64,000 bases of DNA from Paracentrotus lividus (GCA_940671915.1 CALNVZ010003434.1:571373-635372); one strand, 5' to 3'; counted from the first letter of the stretch, positions 42,363 to 53,811 are shown. A program made the numbers and translations. The notes: generated by a model from the letters alone, not told the origin.

Positions 42363-42714
42363 ATCTAGAATAGATGGAACCTACGACATTTATCAGCACC
42401 ATTAAAGGATATAGACAAATCTTGTCGTTAGATCAGTTGACCTTTAGAAACTGCCCTAACTGATCATGATATCAAAAATGCGTTGACATGCAGCTCATAA
42501 TTGGAAGATGGGTTTCTTTACTCTACAAACCGCCCTAACAAATCAAGAGTACAGACCAGGTGGAATGTGTTTCTATATATTTGGTTTACCGAAACGAAGT
42601 CTGTATTTTAATGTTGCTTGATCTGACAAAAATAGTCTTCAGAAACAAACAAAATGGTTGTGAATTCTCTCGAGAATGGTTCACTAATTCTCCACAGGAG
42701 ATAAGAACAGTAAA

Positions 42715-42960
42715 TAAGGAATTCTTCTTCCAGAAGAGTGCCACTCAGTCAGTGGGAAGCAGTGAGAAACTTCATAGAATTAGAAACACAGTGTTCAATT
42801 GGAGTAATACGTCCAAGTGTTTCTCTTTATGCGACTGCCATGGTTTTGGTGAAGAAACCTAACAGAAAGATCAGCGTTTGTAATGACTTTCGACTACTGA
42901 ATGCTAAGACAATCAAAGATACACACTCACTTCCTAGTCAATGGAAGCACCAGGATACAT
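42715..42960 (+). mobile_element. Ty3/Gypsy RT N-terminal scrap
   Basis: The frame from 42738 reads VPLSQWEAVRNFIELE-type residues, SIGVIRPSVSLYATAMVLVK, KPNRKISVCNDFRLLNAKTI and KDTHSLPS. GVIRPSxSPYAxxxVLVKKPNGKIRxCxDFRxLN is a Gypsy RT hallmark. It stops before the first catalytic aspartate. Confidence 0.8.
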
Positions 42961-43083
42961 CATTACTGAAATGGATGAGTTTTTTTTTTTATTTCTGCAA
43001 TGTACATGTAAGCCCTAGTTTAACAGACCTTGTCCTCTGTAATATGCTTGATGGTAAAGAACGGCTGGATCAATCCGTATAGT

Positions 43084-43503
43084 CTAGATTCTATCCGTTG
43101 GTAGTTAATTTCTCTCCCCCCCTCTCTTCATTCTCCACCACTACACATTAAACCCCATTGATCGCGATATCCCCCTTTCTCTCACGCCCTAACCAACGTC
43201 TAGATTGCTCTGCCAGGAGAGGGGTTAAAAGTTCATGATAATTTATTCTGACGTCATGCTTAAACCGGCCCCTTCTCCCGTAAAGCTTATGAACATGCAT
43301 AAGTGAAGAGAGTTGGAGAAAGAGGAAGTGTGTGTGTATCTGTGTAACTTTCGATTCAGCAACAATTCAGGCTTCTTTCGCAAGCCTGCGCCCCAGACCT
43401 AGCCCAGGTGGTTCGATTCGGTCGACCGATCATGCAGGCTCACGCTGCTTCGCTACTGGCCCGAAGTTACGTGCATTGTTTAAAGTTTGTTTTCAGATCG
43501 AAC
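43084..43503 (+). promoter_or_regulatory. Possible promoter region before the ZAD-like exon
   Basis: It is pyrimidine-rich at 43110-43190 and then moderately CpG-containing (GGTCGACCGATCATG, CTGGCCCGAAGTTACG). It precedes the ATG at 43504 without an obvious splice acceptor, so it could hold the 5' leader. No TATA box is convincing. Confidence 0.3.
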
Positions 43504-43896
43504 ATGGCTACTCCATTTCAAAGGTGCATCGTTTGTGATACTGAATTGATATGTTGCAAACATTATTCTTTTCTTGATTCGATACGACCAACAAAGCAGA
43601 AAATTAGAGAACATTTTGAAAGCGTATTTGGAGATTTAGACGACATTTCAAAGAATTGCGAACAGTTTGTCTGTGACAAATGTATGTGTAAAGTGCAAAA
43701 GACAGTGAAGCTAGATGGACTTCAAGCAGAGCTTCAGGAAAGCTTCAAGAAGACTAAGGATGAACGTAGTCATAAAGCCAAAGAAACTCCGCTACAACAG
43801 GCACCAGTTCCTGAACCTTCAACACCAAGTAAACTGCCAATATCAGTTAGACAGAAGAGACAGGCTATCTTCTCACCAGGAACTCCGTCATCAAAG
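43504..43896 (+). CDS. Intact N-terminal exon with ZAD-like zinc-binding module
   Basis: From ATG 43504 to donor TCAAAG|GTTGG the frame is open for 131 codons. It starts MATPFQRCIVCD and has paired cysteines CIVC near residues 8-11 and CDKC near residues 57-60, with a helical stretch between (TKQKIREHFESVFGDLDDI). CxxC, about 45 residues, CxxC is the layout of zinc-finger-associated (ZAD) domains. A lysine/proline-rich linker follows (KETPLQQAPVPEPSTPSKLP). Similar N-termini occur, from memory, in TE-encoded proteins of marine invertebrates; a host gene is possible. The downstream exons are not clearly identified; 44035-44180 (TVLTKDYNPYEKADTL) is a candidate. Confidence 0.5.
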
Positions 43897-44034
43897 GTTG
43901 GTTTTTTTTTCTTCATTTACCGGGGTATTATTATTATTTTTTACTGCTACTTTTCTTCTAAAACAGACGTGTAGGCTAGGGCCTACTCACTGTTGTGGGG
44001 GAAGGATAATTCGAGGGGTTGTTTCTATTTCAGG

Positions 44035-44185
44035 CGTAGAGGTCGTTTGTGTGGTAGGGGTAGAAAAAAAAAACACATAACAGTCCTGACAAAGGACTAC
44101 AATCCCTATGAAAAGGCAGACACTTTGACTAATCCAAGGGGAACCTATTCTAGGAGACTTCCTCATAGACTTCAAAGACCTTAAT
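44035..44185 (+). pseudogene. Possible following exon of the ZAD-like protein
   Basis: An acceptor-like TTTCTATTTCAG lies at 44033. One frame reads GRGRKKKHITVLTKDYNPYE and KADTLTNPRGTYSRRLPHR, then stops after a few more codons. Assignment to the preceding exon is by position only. Confidence 0.25.
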
Positions 44186-44461
44186 GGCGACTTACCCATG
44201 AGGACATGGAATATTTTCAGGGGAAATTTTTTTTTTTTTTTTTTTTTATTAAAACAGACCAAAAATATTGGCAACAGCCTTCTTACAGATTCCTCAGAAG
44301 AGTTTGTAGGCTAATTTTCGCAATTAGATTTCTGCCATCTCAGAATGTCAGAATGAAATGTCAAAATCGACACCAGATATTTTGACTGATACAACATGAA
44401 CCTATTCTAGGAGACTTCTTACATGTTTTGAAGACACTATTGTTTGTAATCATTACATTCT

Positions 44462-45061
44462 GATTTTAAGGATTGTTGCAACTAATCTGTTCATCTCATT
44501 CTCACACAGTCAGCTCTTTCCTTTAATCTCCTCATCTCCACCCTCTACTCTCAGGTCAAACTTAATACCCCCCCCCCCCAGCCTGTCACACTGCATCTCA
44601 CCCAATCTATTCAATTTGTTTAGTACAATTTTCTCCCTGATAAATCTATCTTCAGAGACAAGGGAAAAGCTTGAAGACCGGATAACAAATGGGCCATGCA
44701 TCAGGGTGAGAGAAAACTTTTCGAATCGAGCCTGGAGGAGGATAGTGACAAGGAAGTTGGCAAGGCCAAGGAAAGTGAATCATTGTCAATGAAGCAAAAG
44801 TTTGCCGAAGGGAAAGTGGCCAAGGTAAGAAATTCAAACAACAGAAAATCCTTGCAGATATGTGGACAACATCAGGGAAGAAAAAAAAATCACAAGCGGA
44901 GAGCATTTATCCCTGCAGGTGAAACTCTAAAAACTGTCATGTCTGCCAGTGTAGGCAAAGGATGTGTGGCCTGGAAGAAGAAAGTGGCTTCCATAGACGC
45001 AGAGTTAAAAGAGCCGAGGTCACTAAACCGAAGCCTGCAAGAAGACATTATTAATAAAGGT
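44462..45061 (+). pseudogene. Multi-exon TE companion-protein fragment with coiled coil
   Basis: The first 100 bp match 5567-5660. From 44696 a frame reads ESSLEEDSDKEVGKAKESES and LSMKQKFAEGKVAK to a donor AAG|GTAAGA at 44826. After acceptors at 44860 and 44920, GKGCVAWKKKVASIDAELKE and PRSLNRSLQEDIINKG run to donor AAAG|GTATTT. The acidic stretch, basic stretch and coiled coil parallel the companion protein in the 11-12.5 kb region but are not close in sequence. Confidence 0.35.
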
Positions 45062-45722
45062 ATTTAGGTTATGAAAAAAGTAATAATTATAGTAATAATA
45101 ACCAATATAATAAACGTCGAAATGCCTCTAACTCTGATTTAGGGAAGTCACATTTTCACAATTTTTTTGGTCAAATGTGGTATATGCAGAGCTAATTATT
45201 GCAACCCAGAAGTTTCAACTGAGGAAAGGTTGTCTGTATATTGTTACCCCTTGTACTTAAAAAAAAAAAAAGATTGATTACCATTTTTACCTTCAGCTTT
45301 ATTCCTTTAGAACAATGCAACCATTATAGTCTCAACATATTGAAACAAAATTACTGTTTCAAACTACATGTAGATAGATGTTTCATTGCTCAATTTCTTT
45401 TAAATTTTGAAACAATGTCCAAAATAAAAGTTATTTGTTCCTTTTTCTTCAGATGTCAGAATCACATCCCAAATTTTTAAATGAAATATGTTTTCGGGTT
45501 ATGATATATTTTCAGGAGTGATCCAACTTCAAAGTAAAGGAGCTCTTTTTAAATATATGTTTTTGCTTTTTGTAGCGCATTTGTACAGGTAGACGGAAAT
45601 ATAGAGAGGAGAAAAAAATCAGGTCAAATTTTATATGTAAAAATATAGTTAAATGTTTTCACTAGTATTGTAACTGTAATTTGTGTGGACATTCTTGTCG
45701 TTTATTTTTAAGTGGGACCCTT
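45062..45722 (+). other. No gene seen
   Basis: AT-rich intron-like sequence with an A-run near 45260. It leads into the minisatellite. Confidence 0.5.
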
Positions 45723-46290
45723 GATGAAACAGCCTTTGAGGGAAACACCAATTTTGAAGGTACGTACCCTTTTCTCCTCCAGCACTTCTGCAGTACAGCA
45801 GACTATGCCCGTTTTCAAGGCTCAAGGCTTGTACAGGTAGATGAAACAGCCTTTGAGGGAAACACCAATTTTGAAGGTACGTACCCTTTTCTCCTCCAGC
45901 ACTTCTGCAGTACAGCAGACTATGCCTGTTTTCAAGGCTCAAGGCTTGTACAGGTAGATGAAACAGCCTTTGAGGAAAACACCAATTTTGAAGGCACATA
46001 CCCTTTTCTCCTCCAGCACTTCTGCAGTACAGCAGACTACGCCCGTTTTCAAGGCTCAAGGCTTGTACAGGTAGATGAAACAGCCTTTGAGGGAAACACC
46101 AATTTTGAAGGCACATACCCTTTTCTCCTCCAGCACTTCTGCAGTACAGCAGACTACGCCCGTTTTCAAGGCTCAAGACTTGTACAGGTAGATGAAACAG
46201 CCTTTGAGGGAAACACCAATTTTGAAGGCACATACCCTTTTCTTCTCCAGCACTTCTGCAGTACAGCAGACTACGCCCGTTTTCAAGGCT
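45723..46290 (+). repeat. 117-bp minisatellite, about 4.9 copies
   Basis: Units begin GATGAAACAGCCTTTGAGGG at 45723, 45840, 45957, 46074 and 46191, exactly 117 bp apart, differing by a few substitutions and no indels. As 117 is a multiple of three, frames on both strands remain open across the array (about 226 codons plus, 215 minus). Each unit has TTTTCTCCTCCAG followed 54 bp later by TACAG|GTAGAT, which looks like an acceptor and a donor. Confidence 0.95.
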
Positions 46291-46390
46291 CCGCAACCCA
46301 AACCTACACTAACCCAGATCCCCCCCTCCACATCAGCCGAACAACCAGCGGTGGTTCTTGAAGATGAATATGTACCTGAAGATGGCCAAG
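46191..46390 (+). pseudogene. Exon abutting the minisatellite
   Basis: The third frame of the last repeat runs out of the array as STSAVQQTTPVFKAPQPKPT, LTQIPPSTSAEQPAVVLEDE and YVPEDGQ to donor CCAA|GTAAGT. In the other repeat units this frame is closed by GGTAG. So the array probably grew from an exon of which this is the 3' part. It could belong to the hAT gene downstream. Confidence 0.4.
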
Positions 46391-46485
46391 TAAGTTTTAA
46401 TGTAGTAATGAGCGATTTAACTTCTTGATGAAATGTGGCTTTTAGGTACGTTGGCCTCAAGCTCATATTGTGTAAAGTTTCTCAG

Positions 46486-47177
46486 CTGACAACCGTGCAC
46501 TTAAGTCTATCTTGTCATTTGTCCCTCTGGTGATGGTGGAACTTGCGGATGCTGAGTCACTGGCTGAGAAACTGCTCTTCTGGGAGAAGGATCTCTCTTC
46601 CCCCATGGCCCTGAAGGTACATGATTGACACTTCACATTTAATATCAAAAGGTTGTAGATATTGTGTAGATAATTGCGTCAAATACATCCTGTCCTTATT
46701 AGGCCTATATATACAGAGTTTTTTTGCTTTTGTGCTTTCAGAAACTAGGTTGTGGATATTGTATTCTATGAAATAAAAGATAATCCTTATTATATACAGA
46801 GAACTTTTTGCTTTTTTGCTTTCAGAGAGAGCTGGTGCGCTGGAAGAATTTCTGCACAGCACACTGTCAGAAAGGCAACGTCCCTGACAACCTGATCGAT
46901 ACCCTGCAACTAGCTGATGCTGACATCTTTCGGGGAGCTGATCTTGGTTGGCTGCACATCACCAATCAGGTCTTGTGAGGCTGAGCGATCATTCAGTGCC
47001 CTCAGACGTGTGAAGACATACCTGCGATCCACATTCACTGAGGAGCGACTGGGGGGTCTCACCTTGATGGCCATCCACTACAGCCTAGCAGCCCAGCTAG
47101 ACACAGCAGATGTGGTCAAGCTCTTCGTCGGGGCTAACCCAAGGCGACTCTCCTGCAGCTCCATGCTGTTTGACTAA
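46486..47177 (+). pseudogene. hAT transposase C-terminal region (dimerisation domain), two exons
   Basis: Exon 1 (46486-46616, acceptor TTTCTCAG, donor AAG|GTACAT) reads DNRALKSILSFVPLVMVELA and LLFWEKDL. Exon 2 (46826-47177, acceptor GCTTTCAG) reads ELVRWKNFCTAHCQKGNVPD and LIDTLQLADADIF, then after a one-base shift near 46930 CEAERSFSALRRVKTYLRST and ERLGGLTLMAIHYS, ending in TGA. CExxFSxLRxxKTYLRxxxxxxRLxxLxLxxIH is the hAT C-terminal signature. The rest of the transposase is not adjacent. Confidence 0.75.
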
Positions 47178-48466
47178 CCATATGACCGTGTGCTCAGTCT
47201 TATATATACTCACTCAGTCACTGAAAAGTAATCATTGGTTCGTTGATTCCCATAAGGTTAAGAGGATTCCAGTTTCAGTTAGAACACAGAGAAAAAACGC
47301 ACAATATGCATAACTTGTATTAAACTGTGGATTTAAAAAAACGTTATCATGTCTCCAATGTGTTAGTAGATGCCGGGAAGTGACAGCTAGTCGTCATTGG
47401 GTCAACCCACTCCCCTTAGCAAAAAGCTAGATACTGCTCAGCTAATAAAGACATTTGATTTGGAATAATTATTAATGCACTTACATTAATCTGGAAGTTT
47501 GTAATTGTTCATGGTGTATTATTTCAGTGTAGGGCCTACTACATGAAATAAATATAAGATTACTTAATTTATAATTTAGTACATCAATCCTACCTTTAAG
47601 AATTGTAGAAATGATGACTAAAGTATGCATCAGATTCCACTATTTCAAATGTCAAATTTAAAAAGCTCCCTACCATGGAAAAAGGATACCCACCTTCCAC
47701 ACCTTCAGGCTTGGTCACTCTGATCCCTTGCAGTGCCTGGCTACAAATTTTCACTCCGGGTAAACCCCCCACCCCCATTAGCAAAAAGCTAGATCCGCCC
47801 CTGAATTGCTGGTGCAAATATTGAAAATGTCAACCAATGCCATACGAAGAAGAGTATCTTTGCTGCCAGGAGCTTCAATTTCCCAGAAAAGACTTTAAAA
47901 GAAGAGACATTCATTACACTCGACGATGAGTTTGAAAAGATTTGCCTTACCCGTGCTGTATTGGAAGTTTCTTTTGTGATGCAGCGATATGTGCAAAGAC
48001 TTCATAATGTTACAGAGCTGCCAAACAAGCATGTAGATATAAGGCTTTGTTCTGTAACTTATGTATTTTGGGGGCCAGGGGGTCACATTCAGAAGGGTGT
48101 TTCATGAAATGCATGTGAAATTAATGTTGTTTCCATATAATTTTAAAGTTATGAAATACAAAATATTGATAAACTGATAAATAATTAAAAGTATCGACGC
48201 CAACGCAACAGAATGTCATGCTTCTCAGTTAACATCACATGCATAATTTCTAAAATTCACATGTAACAACTACTGTCAGAATAGATTTCATTTTATTTTG
48301 GGATTAAAATCAACAAATAATATCCTCAAGTGTTCGAGAAATATAATTATTTATTTTGAGTACAAATTGGAAAGTACTGTCGATTTCGTAGAAATACAAT
48401 TTGAGAAAATTGAATGCTAAAGTATATTCTTAATCTGTTTTCCATTTCTTTTTATGTCCATGACAG
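47178..48466 (+). other. No gene; contains a short dispersed repeat
   Basis: AT-rich sequence. TTAGCAAAAAGCTAGAT occurs twice, at about 47416 and 47777, the second in a CCCC-rich context (CTAGATCCGCCCCTG) of the kind found at the ends of small non-autonomous elements. No coding sequence is recognised. Confidence 0.4.
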
Positions 48467-48635
48467 ATCTCTGTGTTTCACTGCCTATCGTGCATTCATC
48501 ACCTGGACACATGGGTATCTTGGAAAGGGGCATCGAAGACAAGTCCCAGCCTGTGCTGCATGGCTATTCAGAGACGGGTTTCCAGAGGAAAAATATTTGT
48601 ACCAAGGATTTCGTAACTATAGATCAGAGATATAA
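48467..48635 (+). pseudogene. P2RX7-C-like (intracellular domain) exon
   Basis: After an acceptor (TTTATGTCCATGACAG) the frame reads CFTAYRAFITWTHGYLGKGH, RRQVPACAAWLFRDGFPEEK and YLYQGFRNYRSEI, then a stop. AYRxFxxWxxGxLGKGxRxxxPACxxxxIRxxFPxxxxxYxGF is the pattern I recall for the P2X7 intracellular (ballast) domain, widely found in invertebrate TE-associated proteins without the channel. Only the C-terminal third is here; the zinc-binding cysteine part is not seen upstream. Confidence 0.6.
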
Positions 48636-48890
48636 GATGCATTTCAAAGTTAAAGACTTTCGATGTTTTGATGGGTGACAGACAGACGAACGATATGTGT
48701 GAAACTCTATAGGAAGATAATACGCGAACGGACGCAAAAGCGAGCACACAAAACTTGTGCGTCCATGACGTCACAGAATACGGAACTTGTACCTCAATAG
48801 CATAATTTTTACTGGTAAATTTGAACAATGAAATGTTAAAATAAGCTTTATTTTCGAATAAAATGAAATAAAACCTGTTGTTATTAGTTA

Positions 48891-49181
48891 ATGGTTGAAA
48901 AACAACATATGTCGTTAGAATCTTCTTTTAAGGCGATGCTCACTGCTTGTCTTAAAAGAGCGTTAGACCAAACAGCTAATAAAATGGAAGAGAGAATCAG
49001 GTCTCAAGGAGACGATAGTGAACAATCTGTAGGACATATTCTGAGAGATATTCTAGTGCTTATAAAAAGCATTCATGAGAGACTGAAAATTTTTGAAAAG
49101 AAGAAAGGAGTCTGTGGAGAGGAACTCATCACCATAGTCAATCAGCTCTCAGATAATGTGCACTGTTCCATATTAAAATGA
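48891..49181 (+). CDS. Small helical protein of 96 residues, unrecognised
   Basis: An ATG opens 96 codons (MVEKQHMSLESSFKAMLTAC, LKRALDQTANKMEERIRSQG, ILVLIKSIHERLKIFEKKKG) ending in TGA. It is charged and helical with possible coiled coil. An acceptor-like TTATTAG lies just before it, so it may be an exon. No family is recognised. Confidence 0.3.
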   Translation: MVEKQHMSLESSFKAMLTACLKRALDQTANKMEERIRSQGDDSEQSVGHILRDILVLIKSIHERLKIFEKKKGVCGEELITIVNQLSDNVHCSILK

Positions 49182-50712
49182 AAAGCACATCTATTGCGGT
49201 GTATATGCTTTTTGCCAAGGTTGAAAATTTCTCTGACTGGCAAACTGTTATGAAATAGAAGGCAGAATCATTAATTCCAGTCTAGGTTTTATTATGGTAG
49301 TTAAATATTGATTGTAAAATATGGTTGAATCATATCCAAATCTCACTGTTCATTGAAGATGTTCGTCCCAGAGGCAGGGAGACTAGTTTTGAGACTAGAA
49401 ATTTGAGGTACAATGCCTCAAACAGGACAAGTCATGTCCTCTCAGACTAGATGATCCCCAAAAGGGAGGCAGCATGGGTAGTGATAAGTGTGACACCCAA
49501 TGCTTTGGCAATTGAAATCACAGACAAGTTAGAATGGGGGGGGGGGTGGGAAGTGGGGCATTTTTTCTGCAGAAATTATGATAATAATAATAATCCAGAA
49601 GGCAATTGGCAGATGAGTGGATTGCTGCCTTCAGAACTAGACTGCTGATAGACACGGCGGGGAAACAGGTTGGACAAGACACTGCTGTTTTGGAAGAGTT
49701 AGTGAAGAAGCAAGCGCTAGGCACCGACATGAGAATGTCCATAACTTCTATCAATTAATGCCTATTGCCCGCACCATGAACAGGAAAGGGCAGAATTGAA
49801 ATATTTGCACCAAAATCAGAGGTAATAAGTAGCCCAGTATCATGTCCCACAAACATTATTTTATGCCACAAGGACATTATACACTAACAAATATAGCTTG
49901 AGAGATTCAATGTATGATTTTTGACAAACAAAATCTCACAAATGTAGAAGATTGCTAAAATATTAGTGCAAACATGATGTAATGCATCACATTGATCAGA
50001 AGAAATGACATGATGAACTTAAAATTTCCTGTAGACCAATTTCTTGTTGCAATAAATAAAACCATAACTTTTCTTAACCTTTACTTTTTTGTGAAAAATT
50101 GTTGCCTTATCCTAGCCATGTTTACAAATAAAAAATGTGGATGAAATATACAAGCACATGTGAATTTTCAGCTAAGTCACCCATGAACTGTTGAATCTAG
50201 TTGTTGGTTTCAAGTTTTTACTGAAAAGTAGATATCTGAACATTATAATTATATAAAAAATATTAAATGATATCTACCCAAATAAATCTACTTCCCAACC
50301 CTCCCAACTGGGTGATGTTCCACCGAGTAGTTTGTTACCTAAAAAAAGACTTTAAGGACGATTGGAACGTTTTCTGGGGTGCTGTAAGTCTACTGATCAT
50401 AATAAATCTCAATCATTTTACACAATAACTGATCACCAGTCTTCGTAGGGTTATACCAAAGACTTGGTGAAACAACACCCTGGTCTATTTTGTTGTTGTT
50501 TTTCTTACCACTTTATTAGTGATTCTGAGCTGTCTAATCACACGTAATTGCACTTTTAAAACATTGCATAGAGGATCAACAACAATCCATTTTAGTACGT
50601 ATCAACACACTTCTTACAACTCCCTGCAATCTTAGAGCTGGTCAGATTCCCGCACTGCTCTACAGGTCCCATCTCATACTTGCTGCATTCTTTCAACCAG
50701 GTGCAGGGCGGG
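49182..50712. other. No certain gene
   Basis: This lies beyond the minus-strand gene's stop. A frame near 49610-49760 (LLIDTAGKQVGQDTAVLEEL) might be a scrap of a retroelement but is too short to call. The 3' UTR and polyadenylation site of the minus-strand gene should lie in 50.0-50.7 kb, where TTTATT words (AATAAA on the minus strand) occur, for example near 50055, 50283 and 50402 on the opposite strand sense. Confidence 0.35.
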
Positions 50713-53224
50713 TCATCTAGTCTCACTGCTTGGTGGATGAAGTCCCACCCCATTCTTTCTGCGTCCCTTTTTCTGTCTATGGAGGTACTGTATGATGCTC
50801 CAGACCCCTTTGCACATGTTGATGAGTCTCTGGTCAGTGCAGTCACCGAGGGACATTGCGAAACGGTACTGTGCTCTGGAAGGAAAAGTACACTGTTTGC
50901 AATCAAACATAAACTTCAGTAGTGGTTACTATGAAAGTTTCCTTTTATATTCCAACCTGAGACAATTGCAGAAAAGAGCAACATCAAGATGCCAAGGAAA
51001 AGCCCCAGCATAAAAGTTACTGTAAGATGGATTAAATAAGTTTGTAAACACTCGTTATTGTTCAAGAATATATTTAATTTTCAACATCATGACCTGATCA
51101 CAACTCCTTTATTCTGCAAATCAGCTAAACTTATTGGTGGGGTCAAGCCGTCGGGTCACAAATAGTCTGAAAATATGATAGTTACAATTCCAAATTTGAA
51201 ACAACTATTCTAATTGGTACACAACAGGGCGATTTTCATGCATGAAGTCCACGCAACAATGATTCTGATTGGCTACTATCGATTTGCAATTGATTGTAAT
51301 TCTTTATGTTATAGGGCCCAGATTGGTACTTTCTAAGCTCAAATTCGATACAATCCTTACCTGACAATGAACATGGCTTGTGGAATGAAACCCTTTTGCA
51401 TGAGACTCTGAGCCATGTAAACCCTGCATCGAGCCAGTAAGATGGGATCACCAATCTGACATGCTAGCTTCATCTGATGTATAGAAACTTTACCAGCTTT
51501 CTCTGCCTGTACATGAAATTCATAAAATTTATGAATATGTAATGAGTTACTATCTATTGATGATGGTAGAATTCTCCCTATCGACAATGACCCATTAAGG
51601 CATGCATATTCAAACTTACATGATGGTTAAGTCCATCTCCATCATATATGAGAAAAAATAGGAAAATCTGAAAATGTGTGTTTGAAACAAATGGAGCAAA
51701 GTCAGCAAATTTTCTAAAGCAATTTCACCAATTTGAGGATTCTCAAAAGAGTAAATCAATACCTTTCAACCTACCATAAGTTAATGTCACTGATTTTGAT
51801 AAGAGTTTTTTTTTTTATTGTTCCTCCCATTTTTCTCATTCTTATTTGCTTTACAATTCATAATCTTCTTGGGTTTGGTCAAAGAAAACTTACAAAATCC
51901 TGGAAGTGGTCTCCGAGAGCTGAGTAGGCTCCTCCTAGAGTAGAGAGCCATGAGAAAGAGTCTTCCATGGAGACACGGGCAAGCCACAATGGTAGCATCT
52001 TCTTGCTCCTGTACAGAGATGATAATTCAATTTAAAAAGATGGTATAAGGAATGGAGGTGATGGGGCATTGCAAGGAAATAAAAAAAAAAAAAAAGTCTA
52101 TCTACAGACGTCTTTGCAGCAGCAGCAGCAAACCGATATGATTGGTTTAATTAGAACTCCTGTTACACTGTGTGCTAGTATTCCCCCATCCCATCCCCCA
52201 CAAGAAAAATCTTCAGATATCAGACATCATGGATATAATATAAGCAGCAGCAAACTGATTTGAATAGCCTATTTACGACAATCATTACCCAGTTTGCTTA
52301 TATGCCCCATGCATGATGCCTACATGTACATGTATCTGCCAAAAAAAAAACAACAAAAAACACAAAAAATACTAATAAAAAAAAAAGGATACAAAAGAAT
52401 CAAACCAAAACAAATCAAAACCTTCTCTAATATGAGGTATTTTTCCCCGACTTTGAAAAATAAAAAAAAATCCTTCTCCATGCTTTCCCTGATTTCCAGC
52501 TTTGTGGGAAATAGTTCTCTTCAATGTTGACTAGTGAATTTGTACAGAATCAATTTTTGTTAATATATTCTCTTTATTCTTTCAAACCGATTTTGTAATT
52601 TGTAGGCCGAGTGACTTACCATCTAATGTCGGGCTCCATGCTGAATAAGCTTAACGGCCTCAAACCCAAAGTCAACCTGATACCCCTAGACCTCTGTAGC
52701 TTTGTACTTCTCAAGGAAGAACGGCACTGAACACATAAATTCTCTAAAAAGAGACTTCTGTATGGTTTGGAATGTCTCATAACACACATAAAACAAGAAG
52801 CCAGTATTGGGTCTATATCAGTTCTAAACTCTATGAAGTGATAAGTGGCCAATGTAGTCCTGTCTTTTGTTTTCCCCCTTTTTTGTTCGAAGTTCTGATT
52901 GGAAGGTAAATCATTTGTTACTGGGATTCTGCTCCTAGGATCTGAAGCTTCCTCTACCATTAAAGACTCTGTCCTTGAAACGTCTGTTTTGTTTCTATCT
53001 TCATCGCAATGTTCACCAGGACATGTTGATTCACGACTTTCGGTGACATCATAGGTAGGGCCGTCTTGGAAGTGGACAACCCAGACATCTTTAGCTGATG
53101 AAGAAGAATCTCTTGATATGGTGTCATCTTCTGCAAGTTCTGGATGTTGCCTTTGAAGCAAGATAGAGTCTATGGAAGACGAGCCCAGGTTCACTGTAAT
53201 ATCTATGACATCATACTGCTCCAT
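50713..53224 (-). CDS. Complete four-exon gene, conserved protein of unknown function (342 aa)
   Basis: Coding exons are 53224-52620, 52008-51894, 51506-51361 and 50875-50713. Every junction is GT-AG and keeps the frame: 605, 115, 146 and 163 nt sum to 1029. Exon 1 starts MEQYDVIDITVNLGSSSIDS, has a low-complexity middle, then EFRTDIDPILASCFMCVMRH and LFSMEPDIRW. Exon 2 reads SKKMLPLWLARVSMEDSFSW and LSTLGGAYSALGDHFQDF. Exon 3 reads AEKAGKVSIHQMKLACQIGD and LLARCRVYMAQSLMQKGFI. Exon 4 reads QYRFAMSLGDCTDQRLINMC, KGVWSIIQYLHRQKKGRRKN and ends HPPSSETR. The exon 3-4 part looks like TPR-type helical pairs. There is no signal peptide. An acceptor-like TTATCACAG lies right before the ATG, so an upstream non-coding exon is likely. 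I recall similar metazoan proteins but no name. No frameshift or stop is present, unlike the rest of the window. Confidence 0.8.
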
Positions 53225-53811
53225 CTGTGATAAGAAGGAAAAAAAATGAAATTGGTGACCATATAGCTGAAAATCTCAATAGACCATTTTCAAAATGCAA
53301 CTTCATCTGTGTTAAGTGCCTAGATTGAGTCCATATTATGATGTACATGTGTGGTGAAGATCTATAATTTTGTTTCCAAAAGTCTCGACAGCAGATTGCC
53401 TGTTCTTGTAGTTATGTTGTTCCTTGTGGGTCTTTTCACACCCAATAGTCTCAGAAGTGTTCTCAAAATATGGTTGTCATAAGGTTGGTATTCAACAAGG
53501 TACAATCACCTGGTTGCTGGGTTTAAGAAGCCTTGCAACCGGTTGTTCAATCTTTGTGTGGGCCTATAACAACTACACCCTTCACAATTTGGATTATGAC
53601 TTTTGAAATAATAATTCTTTGTTACACATATCAAAATAAAACAACACTGTTACCAATAAAAATTGTTATTGACCAAGTTTAATCTATTTTCCAAAGCATA
53701 AAAAACAATGACAAAATACAATAGCTTTGGGGTTGCAGCCAGCAAAGGAATTATATCCTTATCGACGACCAACCTGAGTGTCAAAAGAGTTAGTACCTCA
53801 GCCATTCCATT

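Noticed and set aside
45723..46290. Repeat array considered as CRISPR
   Set aside because: Units are contiguous 117-bp copies without unique spacers, in a eukaryotic context.
45649..46296. 215-codon open frame on the minus strand
   Set aside because: It exists only because a 117-bp unit, a multiple of three, is repeated. It has no start context, domain or splice support.
49590..49760. Possible aspartic-protease scrap (LLIDTAGKQV)
   Set aside because: IDTA resembles an active site, but fewer than 50 codons remain and no flanking retroelement motif supports it.
51733..52530. Plus-strand open frames such as 52294-52530
   Set aside because: They lie in introns of the minus-strand gene and consist of poly-A, lysine-rich codons.
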